From: Candidatus Bathyarchaeota archaeon
Lineage (GTDB): Archaea > Thermoproteota > Bathyarchaeia > TCS64
Direction of reading: 5' to 3'
Length of the DNA stretch: 5,086 bases
Assembly: GCA_030608725.1 (NCBI GenBank)
Contig: JAUWDP010000105.1
Location: 1 to 5,086 of the forward strand
This document shows, piece after piece, positions 1-5,086 of this stretch. Each line of letters starts with the position of its first letter. The stretch's first letter is position 1. The position numbers and the translations under genes were made by a program. The notes beneath the pieces were generated by a model. That model did not search any database, had not been told where the DNA came from, and worked only from the letters and a program-made list of their open reading frames with translations.

Positions 1-30
1 GGAGAAGTGGAGATCGACAAGAGCGTTTGA
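1..30 (+). CDS. Possible 3' end of an upstream plus-strand gene (partial, unidentified)
   Basis: Reading from base 1, nine sense codons (GEVEIDKSV) are followed by TGA at 28-30. The codons start mostly with purines and end mostly in G or C, like the confident genes in the window, which favours this frame as the tail of a protein entering from the left. The fragment is far too short to identify. The other two plus frames are also open for a short distance (stops near 40 and 96), so the frame choice is an inference. The hairpin just downstream fits a gene end here. Confidence 0.35.
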   Translation, partial: GEVEIDKSV

Positions 31-39
31 AGGAACTTG

Positions 40-56
40 AGGAGAGCCCCTCTCCT
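40..56. terminator. Perfect hairpin between convergent gene ends, possible terminator
   Basis: AGGAGAG, a CCC loop and CTCTCCT form a 7-bp perfect stem with a 3-base loop. It lies between the putative stop at 28-30 on the plus strand and the stop of the minus-strand MoaD-like gene at 70-72, where a shared convergent terminator would be expected. No long T tract follows on either strand (only CTTTCT on plus), and archaeal termination depends mainly on T tracts. The structure is seen directly; the terminator role is inferred. Confidence 0.35.
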
Positions 57-69
57 ACTCCACCCTTTC

Positions 70-354
70 TCAGCCGCCCCCTACAGGGGGGAGGATAGCG
101 AAGATATCGCCGTCTCGAAGGAGTGTGCTCATCCCCTTCAAACTGTAGACGTTAAGGCCGTTCAGCATGAACGAGAGGTAGTCCCGGACTTTCTTCTCCT
201 CGTCGTAGATAAAATTCGAGAGGCCTTCTTTGTATATCCCGACGAGGAGGCCTAGTAGGTCGTCCACTGAGGAGCCCTCGGGGACCTCAAGGGTTTCCAC
301 CCGTGTCCCAGTCGCCTCCCTGATCATGGCGTAGTACTTGACCTCGACGTTCAT
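70..354 (-). CDS. MoaD/SAMP-like beta-grasp sulfur-carrier protein (paralog 1)
   Basis: Small cytosolic ubiquitin-fold protein of 94 residues from the chosen ATG. Members of this family are adenylated at a C-terminal Gly-Gly by an E1-like enzyme, converted to a thiocarboxylate, and donate sulfur to molybdopterin/tungstopterin synthesis, to tRNA thiolation, or become attached to proteins. Visible support is the N-terminal strand MNVEVKYYAMIREATG, the central SFMLNG, the LLRDGD turn, and the C-terminal tail ILPPVGGG, which closely resembles the MoaD tail PPV(A/S)GG. A TTG three codons upstream (363-361) could also start the protein, giving 97 residues. I prefer ATG at 354 because it begins right at the conserved strand and lies about 34 bases from the TATA-like centre, the same spacing as two other genes here. 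It is divergent from a clear paralog at 417. The pterin role is favoured by the tail but not proven, as no MoaE or MoeB lies in the window. Confidence 0.85.
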   Translation of the reverse strand: MNVEVKYYAMIREATGTRVETLEVPEGSSVDDLLGLLVGIYKEGLSNFIYDEEKKVRDYLSFMLNGLNVYSLKGMSTLLRDGDIFAILPPVGGG

Positions 355-384
355 CAGGCTCAAATCTACTCCCCGATGCAGGGG

Positions 385-392
385 ATTTATAG
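385..392. promoter_or_regulatory. TATA-like box in the divergent MoaD intergenic region, possibly bidirectional
   Basis: The plus strand reads ATTTATAG and the minus strand CTATAAAT, both acceptable archaeal TATA boxes. The centre near 388 is about 34 bases from the minus-strand ATG at 354 (25 from the TTG at 363) and about 28 bases from the plus-strand ATG at 417. With archaeal transcription starting about 26 bases from the box centre, either gene would have a very short or absent leader. This is the only good AT-rich element in the roughly 60-bp gap. Confidence 0.55.
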
Positions 393-399
393 GTTGCGA

Positions 400-409
400 A
401 GGAGAGGAG
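400..409 (+). promoter_or_regulatory. Purine-rich Shine-Dalgarno-like stretch before the second MoaD-like gene
   Basis: AGGAGAGGAG lies seven bases ahead of the ATG at 417 and contains two GGAG cores that could pair with the 3' end of 16S rRNA. It would be in the transcript only if transcription starts upstream of it. A start placed 26 bases from the TATA-like centre near 388 (about 415) would make the mRNA leaderless and this motif non-functional, so the two signals conflict. Confidence 0.4.
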
Positions 410-416
410 ACTGAGC

Positions 417-713
417 ATGGCTTCGATAAGGGTCACGGCGAGGATGATGGGCCCCCTGAAGGAGGCCTCTGGCAACGAGGAGCAGGAGATCACACTGCCC
501 CAGGACGCGAAAGTCTCGGACGCCATACATAGAATCCTTGAGGCCCATGAGGGAGCCCTCGACAGTGCACTCCTCGACCCGTACACTCTCAGCCCAATCA
601 CCAACACCCTCATCCTGCTGAACGGGGTCGAGGTCGGCAACCTTCTCGGCTTGGAGACGCCCCTGAGGGACGGCGACACACTGGTCCTCCTATCCGTGAC
701 CCACGGCGGATGA
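417..713 (+). CDS. MoaD/SAMP-like beta-grasp sulfur carrier (paralog 2), probable TtuB-type partner of the tRNA thiolase
   Basis: Small ubiquitin-fold protein of 98 residues. It shares with the divergent neighbour the pattern LNG..V..L.G..T.LRDGD and a C-terminal di-glycine, here THGG, so the two are paralogs. The tail lacks the PPV stretch typical of MoaD, which makes it look more like an archaeal SAMP or TtuB-type carrier; such proteins carry sulfur as a C-terminal thiocarboxylate and can also modify proteins covalently. It lies 51 bp upstream of, and on the same strand as, a TtuA/NcsA-type tRNA 2-thiolation enzyme, whose known sulfur donor in bacteria and archaea is this sort of protein. 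The partnership is inferred from context. The ATG is well placed ahead of the first beta strand (SIRVTARMMGPLKEASG) and follows a purine-rich SD-like motif. Confidence 0.82.
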   Translation: MASIRVTARMMGPLKEASGNEEQEITLPQDAKVSDAIHRILEAHEGALDSALLDPYTLSPITNTLILLNGVEVGNLLGLETPLRDGDTLVLLSVTHGG

Positions 714-727
714 GCCCCCGGGTAGGA

Positions 728-735
728 CTTATATC
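728..735 (+). promoter_or_regulatory. TATA-like box upstream of the tRNA thiolation gene
   Basis: CTTATATC lies in the 51-bp gap between the second MoaD-like gene and the TTG start at 765. Its centre is about 33 bases from that start, predicting transcription from about 757 and a leader of roughly seven bases. It suggests the thiolase can be transcribed on its own even if read-through from the carrier gene also occurs. Confidence 0.5.
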
Positions 736-764
736 AGGCTCCACCAGAGTTCGATCGACAGACT

Positions 765-1703
765 TTGACCAAGACACCCCCTGTTTGCACAAAGTGCGCC
801 GAGCGTAACTCCGTCTACTTCAGGCCCTACAGCGGGGAGAGGCTCTGCTCTACCTGCTTCAAGAGGTCCCTCAAGGAGAGGGTGGAGAGGACCATCGCCA
901 GATTCGAGATGCTTGAGCACGACAGCAGGGTCGCCGTGGGAGTTTCTGGAGGCAAGGACAGCCTGGGCCTCCTCCACATACTGGCGGAGATCGAGGAGAG
1001 CTACCCAAAGGCCGAGATCATAGCGGTCTCCATCGACGAGGGGGTGCGAGGATACAGGGACGAAGCGATCTCCATCGCCACGGAGGCCTGTAGAAACCTC
1101 GGCGTGGAGCATCTCGTCATCTCGTTCAAGGAGCTGTTCGGGCTGACGATGGACGAGATCGCAGCCAGCACCAGGGAGCTCGGGGCTTGCACCTACTGCG
1201 GCGTCCTGAGGAGGCGGGCGTTGAACGAGGCGGCGATGAGGGTGGAAGCGGACAGGCTCGCTACGGGCCACACCCTGGACGACATGGCCCAGACGGCCCT
1301 CCTCAACGTGCTGCGGGGAGACGTCAACAGCCTCTCCAGGGTCAACCCCGGGGGAAGCGACCTCCCGGGTTTCGTTAGGAGGATAAAACCCTACTGCGAG
1401 GTCCCCGAGAGGGAGTCCGCCCTCTACGCGTACCTAGAGGGCTTCAGGTTCCAGGAGCTCCCCTGCCCCTACGCCGGGGAGGCGATGCGGAACGACGTCA
1501 GAGGGTTCATCAGCAGGATGGAGGCTAAGCGCCCCGGCACAATGTTCACGGTCTACAGGACCGCTATAAAGCTCACCCCAGAGAGGGGGGAGACAACGAT
1601 GATGGGGACCTGCTCCAAATGCGGGGAGCCCACGACGGGTACAGTCTGCAGGGCCTGCCAGCTGATAGACGGCCTACGGGAGCAAGGGCCTAAGAACGCG
1701 TGA
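765..1703 (+). CDS. tRNA 2-thiouridine synthetase, TtuA/NcsA (Ctu1/TtcA superfamily)
   Basis: Cytosolic ATP-dependent enzyme of 312 residues that replaces oxygen by sulfur at C2 of a tRNA uridine. The N-terminal zinc site is C8-x2-C11 with C28-x2-C31. The ATP-binding PP-loop is SGGKDS (61-66). C142 and C145 (CTYCG) with C234 (PCPY) have the spacing of the three cysteines that hold the iron-sulfur cluster in this family. GHTLDD (168-173) is the second nucleotide-site motif, and a C-terminal zinc finger has C283, C286, C295 and C298. No motif is missing and the length is normal. The start is TTG: the upstream frame has no ATG or GTG before a stop at 723-725, and the next Met (residue 49) would lose the first zinc finger. 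Family members act on wobble U34 (NcsA/Ctu1) or on U54 (TtuA, thermophiles); the sequence alone does not decide. The preceding MoaD/SAMP-like gene probably supplies the sulfur. Confidence 0.93.
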   Translation: MTKTPPVCTKCAERNSVYFRPYSGERLCSTCFKRSLKERVERTIARFEMLEHDSRVAVGVSGGKDSLGLLHILAEIEESYPKAEIIAVSIDEGVRGYRDEAISIATEACRNLGVEHLVISFKELFGLTMDEIAASTRELGACTYCGVLRRRALNEAAMRVEADRLATGHTLDDMAQTALLNVLRGDVNSLSRVNPGGSDLPGFVRRIKPYCEVPERESALYAYLEGFRFQELPCPYAGEAMRNDVRGFISRMEAKRPGTMFTVYRTAIKLTPERGETTMMGTCSKCGEPTTGTVCRACQLIDGLREQGPKNA

Positions 1704-1780
1704 TATAGATTCCGCCTAGATGTTATAGATTCAAAATTCTATAATAATTCATTTTAAAATAGCTTAGATTCCGTGAATCT
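1704..1780. repeat. AT-rich spacer with repeated TAGATTC motifs and two small dyads
   Basis: TAGATTCCG occurs at 1706-1714 and 1765-1773, and TATAGATTC at 1704-1712 and 1724-1732, so TAGATTC appears three times; a shorter TAGAT also lies at 1717-1721. The starts at 1706, 1717 and 1726 are roughly one helical turn apart. Two inverted repeats overlap the motifs: TTATAGA...TCTATAA (1723-1729 with 1738-1744) and AGATTC-CGT-GAATCT (1766-1780). The segment is strikingly AT-rich beside a GC-rich gene. It may be an operator region for the kinase gene, or the 3' end/terminator of the thiolase gene. The repeats are seen directly; the function is unknown. Confidence 0.5.
1752..1760 (+). promoter_or_regulatory. 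Candidate upstream TATA box for the histidine kinase
   Basis: TTTTAAAAT is a symmetric AT-rich element resembling a TATA box. It would start transcription near 1782 and give a leader of about 60 bases before the ATG at 1841. It sits among the TAGATTC repeats, so repeat-binding proteins could compete with the basal factors. This is an alternative to the box at 1824-1833. Confidence 0.3.
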
Positions 1781-1823
1781 TCGACAAGGGCAGAGGTTTC
1801 GGGGAGTCCACGGGCCGCACGAC

Positions 1824-1833
1824 GATAAATAAC
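1824..1833 (+). promoter_or_regulatory. Second candidate TATA box for the histidine kinase, too close to the annotated ATG
   Basis: GATAAATAAC is a TATA-like element in an otherwise GC-rich stretch. Its centre near 1828 predicts transcription from about 1854, which lies inside the coding frame that begins at ATG 1841. If it is the true promoter, translation must start downstream, for example at the in-frame TTG at 1856-1858. Confidence 0.35.
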
Positions 1834-1840
1834 TCTTGAG

Positions 1841-3871
1841 ATGAGAAGCTTGAGGTTGGGTGTAGTAGACAGTGGGGTCTCCGAGGCTCAGTCACGCACC
1901 GATGAGATAGAGTCCCTCATTGAAAGGGGCACAAAAAAACTCGAGAGGAGATACAAGGAGCTCTTCAACTCTGTCAGGGACGGCCTATTCCAGATCGACC
2001 TCAAGGGTAACTTCATAATATTCAACCCAGCCTTCACCGAGATCTTGGGATTAGATACCAAAGAGCTCCTCGAAGGAGGTATTCAAGTCCTCCAAGACCG
2101 TGTACCAAACAAAGAGATAACAGCAGTCCTTGCGGAAGTCATGGACACGGGTGAGTTACGAGACAAGTTGGTGCTGTTCAGGAGACCCGATGGCTCAGAG
2201 CGCTGGATAGTCGCGTCTCTGGGCACCTTCAGGGACAAGATAGGAAGGGCCCGAGGGTACGAAGGCATCATCAGGGATGCCACTGAGCGGGTGACCTATG
2301 AGAAACGACTCGAAGCCCTCCACAGACACGCCCATGAGCTCGTATTCGTCAGTTCTCTTCAGGAGATCGCGGACACAACACTGAAGATCACTGGAGAGGT
2401 CTTGGGCTTCCCCAGGGGAGATTTCAGCATCATCGAAGACGGAATGGTGCGACCAATATCAATAAAGGGGATCAACATCGACAACAACAAGGACCTGCCT
2501 GTTGATGGCCCAAGGGTGACCGTCAGAGCCTTTCGGACACAAGAGCCCCAGCTTGTCCGAGACACACGTAAAGATAGGGATTACCTCCCAGCATACATCA
2601 ACGGAGAGACGACAAGCCTCTCAGAGCTTGTAGTACCCGTAATCATCGAAGGAGAGGTTGAGGCAGTAATCAACCTCGAGAGCGAGGAAGTTGACGCCTT
2701 CACACCACAGGACATTAGGCTCCTCGAGACCTTCGCTGACCACGTCGCCTCGGCTATAAGCCGCCTTAAAAAGATGAAGAAGCTGCGTGAATCCGAGGCA
2801 AAGTTCAGAACCCTCCTGGAGGAGTCCATGGACGCGGTGACCGTCATCGTTGGTACAAGGATAGTCTACGCGAACGGAACAATGGCGGAGCTACACGGAC
2901 TCAAGGACCCTTCAAAATTAATCGGGAGAGAAGCCATGGAATTCGTCGCCCCCGAGGACAGGGACATGATCAGAGAGCGGGCACTAAGCAGGCAGAGAGG
3001 CGAAGATATAGACAGACGCTACGAGTTCAGGATCCTCAGGCATGACGGTTCCACGCTCGACGTTGAAACCTTCGTGTCCCTGATAGAGTACGAGGGGCAA
3101 CCAGCTTCACTATCCTTCGTTAGGAGTATGGCTGAGCGAAAGCGGATGGAGAAGGAGCTAAGGGAACATACAGAACGATTAGAGTATCTTGTCGAAAAGA
3201 GAACCAGTGAGCTCCAGGAGGCCGAGAGGATGGCGGCCATCGGAGAGCTGGCGGCCATGGTAGGCCACGACCTAAGGAATCCTCTCACCGGGATCATGGG
3301 CGCGACCTACTTCCTGAAGAAGAAGTACGCCTCAACAAACGACTTGGACGCCAACAAGATGCTGGATATCATAGAGAGAAACGTCGAGTACTCCAACAAG
3401 ATCGTTAACGACCTCCTGGACTACTCAAAGAAGATTCAGCCAGAGTTCTACAGAATGAATCTTAGGGGGATTGTGGGTGATGCCCTGGAGTCCATTGAGA
3501 TTCCTGAGAACATCGTCATCGACCAAACGAAACTAGGGAGGATGGAGGCAGAGGTCGACCCCCAGATGATGAAAAGAGTCATCATAAACATGTTGACAAA
3601 CGCAGTCGACACAATGCCCTCAGGTGGAAGGGTCCGCATCGAATGCCGCGAAGAAGGAGCAAAAAAGACGATATCAATATCAGACACAGGAAAAGGCATC
3701 CCAGAAGACGTCCTTGAACTTATATGGACGCCCCTCTTCACCACGAAGGCGAAGGGGATGGGCTTCGGGCTCTCCATATGCAAGAAGCTGGTAGAGTGCC
3801 AAGGGGGCTCAATAAGCGTGGAGAGCACTGAGGGAAAGGGAACGACCTTCACTATAAGCCTCCCCAGGTGA
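1841..3871 (+). CDS. Soluble PAS-GAF-PAS sensor histidine kinase
   Basis: Protein of 676 residues with no signal peptide or membrane segment, so it senses inside the cell. Domain order: a charged N-terminal helix (about 15-38), a PAS domain (about 38-150), a GAF domain (about 160-305), a second PAS domain (about 315-432), a coiled-coil linker (about 433-465), HisKA (about 460-530) with the H-box GHDLRNPL and phosphoacceptor H476, and a HATPase_c domain (about 540-676). ATPase motifs are the N-box around N583/N587 (NMLTNAVD), the G1 box DTGKG (615-619) and the G2 box GMGFGLS (639-645), so it should be active. No response regulator or receiver domain is nearby, so it appears orphan; partner and signal are unknown. 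ATG 1841 has no SD motif; TTG at 1850 or 1856 is possible and would not affect any domain. Stretches of this gene are notably more AT-rich than the flanking genes. Confidence 0.9.
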   Translation: MRSLRLGVVDSGVSEAQSRTDEIESLIERGTKKLERRYKELFNSVRDGLFQIDLKGNFIIFNPAFTEILGLDTKELLEGGIQVLQDRVPNKEITAVLAEVMDTGELRDKLVLFRRPDGSERWIVASLGTFRDKIGRARGYEGIIRDATERVTYEKRLEALHRHAHELVFVSSLQEIADTTLKITGEVLGFPRGDFSIIEDGMVRPISIKGINIDNNKDLPVDGPRVTVRAFRTQEPQLVRDTRKDRDYLPAYINGETTSLSELVVPVIIEGEVEAVINLESEEVDAFTPQDIRLLETFADHVASAISRLKKMKKLRESEAKFRTLLEESMDAVTVIVGTRIVYANGTMAELHGLKDPSKLIGREAMEFVAPEDRDMIRERALSRQRGEDIDRRYEFRILRHDGSTLDVETFVSLIEYEGQPASLSFVRSMAERKRMEKELREHTERLEYLVEKRTSELQEAERMAAIGELAAMVGHDLRNPLTGIMGATYFLKKKYASTNDLDANKMLDIIERNVEYSNKIVNDLLDYSKKIQPEFYRMNLRGIVGDALESIEIPENIVIDQTKLGRMEAEVDPQMMKRVIINMLTNAVDTMPSGGRVRIECREEGAKKTISISDTGKGIPEDVLELIWTPLFTTKAKGMGFGLSICKKLVECQGGSISVESTEGKGTTFTISLPR

Positions 3872-3920
3872 CGGAAACTTAACGAAGATATCAGATCAAG
3901 CACGGTTCGCTCTTAATTCT

Positions 3921-3929
3921 ATTATATAG
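3921..3929 (+). promoter_or_regulatory. TATA box upstream of the amidohydrolase gene
   Basis: ATTATATAG lies in the 87-bp spacer after the kinase stop. Its centre near 3925 is about 34 bases from the ATG at 3959, predicting transcription from about 3951 and a leader of about eight bases, matching the spacing seen for the thiolase gene. No SD motif precedes the ATG. Apart from this box I see no hairpin or repeat of note in the spacer. Confidence 0.55.
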
Positions 3930-3958
3930 GGAAACAGATTGAAGACCAGGTATCTGCG

Positions 3959-5086
3959 ATGGGAGATATCCTGATAAAAGATGGTTTCATAGCGACAATG
4001 GACAGGGACCGAACAGTCTACAAATCGGGAGACCTGTACATCGATGACGGCAAGATCGTCAGCATAGGGAAAGATGTCAAGGCCCCTCGGAGCCCCGAAT
4101 ACACCATGGACGCCAGAAACAAGGTAGTAATACCCGGGTTCGTTAACGTCCACACCCACCTGCAGCAGTATTTCCGAGGAGTCTACGAACTCATCGGGGA
4201 CTTCTACAACGTCAACCTCCCCCTCGAAGGCTACCGCAGACCCGATGACATGGAGTGGCTGGGACTCGCCTCCTGTGCAGAGTTCATCCACGGCGGCTCC
4301 ACGACCGCTATGTTGATCTACACCTATCCTGACGGCTTCGCGAAGGCCGTGGAAAAGGCGGGAAACAGGATGATCATGGGGGCGGACATCGAAGAGGTCG
4401 ACTTGAACAGGCTCAAGGAGGGGGTCTACGAGTACCTCCCCGAGAAAGGCGAGGCGGCATACAAGCGGGCCGTAGATCTCCACAGGAACTGGGAGGGGGG
4501 AAACAACGGCCTGATAACCACCATCATGGCCCCCAAGGCCGCAGATCTGGCTGTACCAGAGACCTACTTCAAATGCAAGGAGTACGCAGAGGAGCATGGG
4601 CTCAAGGTCACTACCCACCTCTCCCAGAGCTGGAGGGAGATCCAGCAGGTGAAGAGGCTCTACGGGAAGACGCCGCCCCAGCACCTCCACGACCTGGGCA
4701 TCCTCAACGAGAAGCTCACAGGAGCTCACTGCACCTACGCCACTGAGAGGGACACGCAGATGATAGAGGAGTCGGGGATGGGGATACTCCACTGCCGCTC
4801 TGTCAGGAACCCCCTCACGCGCTGGATAGACCTCGGCATCCCCGTCGGCCTCGGGACCGACGACTACTTCCACGACATGCTCCAGCTCCTAAGGGAGAAC
4901 ATAGCCGGACAGAAAGCCAGAGCGAGGGGCGTCGGAGGTTCGTTAGGGATGCTCGCAGGTAACAGACTGACGAGGAGGCCCAGCATCTACGAGCTTCTGG
5001 AACTTGCGACGAGGAGGGGCGCGGAGGTCCTAGGCATCGACGATAAAGTTGGATCCCTGGAAGAGGGGAAGCGCGCGGACCTCATC
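3959..5086 (+). CDS. ATZ/TRZ/MtaD-type amidohydrolase, 3' end cut by the window
   Basis: The first 376 residues are present and the frame is open to the window edge; family members are usually about 430-480 residues. These metal-dependent TIM-barrel enzymes deaminate or hydrolyse nucleobases, nucleosides, triazines and related rings. Visible are the N-terminal beta-sandwich start (GDILIKDGFIATMD), the metal motif VHTHLQQ (H65, H67), H220 (TTHLSQ), H257 (GAHCTYA), D301 (LGTDD), and the C-terminal return to the small domain (GSLEEGKRADLI). Two motifs depart from the family: the usual HxxE catalytic Glu is Gln (Q223), and the usual HxPxSN loop reads HCRSVRNPL with the segment from its His to the GTD Asp several residues shorter than in relatives such as T. 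maritima TM0936. The second conserved Glu (E227) remains. The substrate cannot be named; a changed or lost deaminase activity is possible. Start ATG 3959 fits the family's N-terminus and the TATA spacing. Confidence 0.88.
   Translation, partial: MGDILIKDGFIATMDRDRTVYKSGDLYIDDGKIVSIGKDVKAPRSPEYTMDARNKVVIPGFVNVHTHLQQYFRGVYELIGDFYNVNLPLEGYRRPDDMEWLGLASCAEFIHGGSTTAMLIYTYPDGFAKAVEKAGNRMIMGADIEEVDLNRLKEGVYEYLPEKGEAAYKRAVDLHRNWEGGNNGLITTIMAPKAADLAVPETYFKCKEYAEEHGLKVTTHLSQSWREIQQVKRLYGKTPPQHLHDLGILNEKLTGAHCTYATERDTQMIEESGMGILHCRSVRNPLTRWIDLGIPVGLGTDDYFHDMLQLLRENIAGQKARARGVGGSLGMLAGNRLTRRPSIYELLELATRRGAEVLGIDDKVGSLEEGKRADLI

Noticed and set aside
77..90. CCCCC-TACA-GGGGG hairpin at the end of the minus-strand MoaD-like gene
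   Set aside because: It is made by the codons for the conserved PPVGG tail (CCC CCT GTA GGG GGC), so protein constraint explains it without an RNA role.
37..255. A 72-residue open frame on the plus strand
   Set aside because: It lies opposite the minus-strand MoaD-like gene, which has clear family motifs; no independent support.
729..1271. A 180-residue open frame on the minus strand
   Set aside because: It overlaps the thiolase gene antisense, including its PP-loop, and its translation is Arg/Pro/His-rich with no domain pattern.
1341..1370. Palindromic CCCCGGGG-like stretch inside the thiolase gene
   Set aside because: It lies within a GC-rich coding segment and is explained by ordinary Gly/Pro codons; no regulatory context.
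1704..1840. Possible small RNA, tRNA or riboswitch in the spacer before the kinase
   Set aside because: No cloverleaf, no extended stem and no conserved aptamer motif can be seen; only short dyads of 6-7 bp are present.
3896..4873. A 325-residue open frame on the minus strand
   Set aside because: It is antisense to the amidohydrolase, whose plus-strand frame carries all the family motifs. The minus translation shows no recognisable domain and is a by-product of GC-rich codon use.

Overview
The window looks archaeal. The evidence is a TtuA/NcsA/Ctu1-type tRNA thiouridine synthetase with zinc fingers at both ends, two small archaeal-style MoaD/SAMP beta-grasp proteins, TATA-like boxes about 28-34 bases ahead of several start codons (implying very short or no 5' leaders), a TTG start, heavy use of AGG/AGA for arginine, and a soluble PAS-GAF-PAS histidine kinase of a kind common in uncultivated archaea. 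A Thermoproteota/Bathyarchaeia-like or euryarchaeal source is plausible, but the lineage cannot be fixed from this sequence alone.

Layout. Bases 1-30 may hold the last codons of an upstream plus-strand gene, followed by a perfect hairpin (40-56) between two convergent gene ends. A MoaD-like sulfur carrier lies on the minus strand (70-354). A second, paralogous carrier starts on the plus strand at 417. Their roughly 60-bp divergent intergenic region holds one TATA-like element readable on both strands. The second carrier is followed, after 51 bp containing another TATA-like box, by the tRNA thiolation enzyme (765-1703). An AT-rich 137-bp spacer carrying repeated TAGATTC motifs and two small dyads separates this from a large soluble sensor histidine kinase (1841-3871). 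After an 87-bp spacer with a clear TATA box, an ATZ/TRZ/MtaD-type amidohydrolase (3959 onward) runs off the right edge.

How the genes may work together. The left half reads as a sulfur-transfer module: small ubiquitin-fold proteins ending in Gly-Gly can be activated as C-terminal thiocarboxylates, and TtuA/NcsA-type enzymes use such sulfur to make 2-thiouridine in tRNA. The activating E1-like enzyme is not in the window. The kinase and the amidohydrolase have no visible functional tie to this module or to each other. The kinase has no response regulator beside it. The amidohydrolase keeps the metal ligands but departs from its family in two active-site motifs, which is the most unusual protein-level observation here. 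I see no RNA genes, mobile elements or CRISPR arrays.
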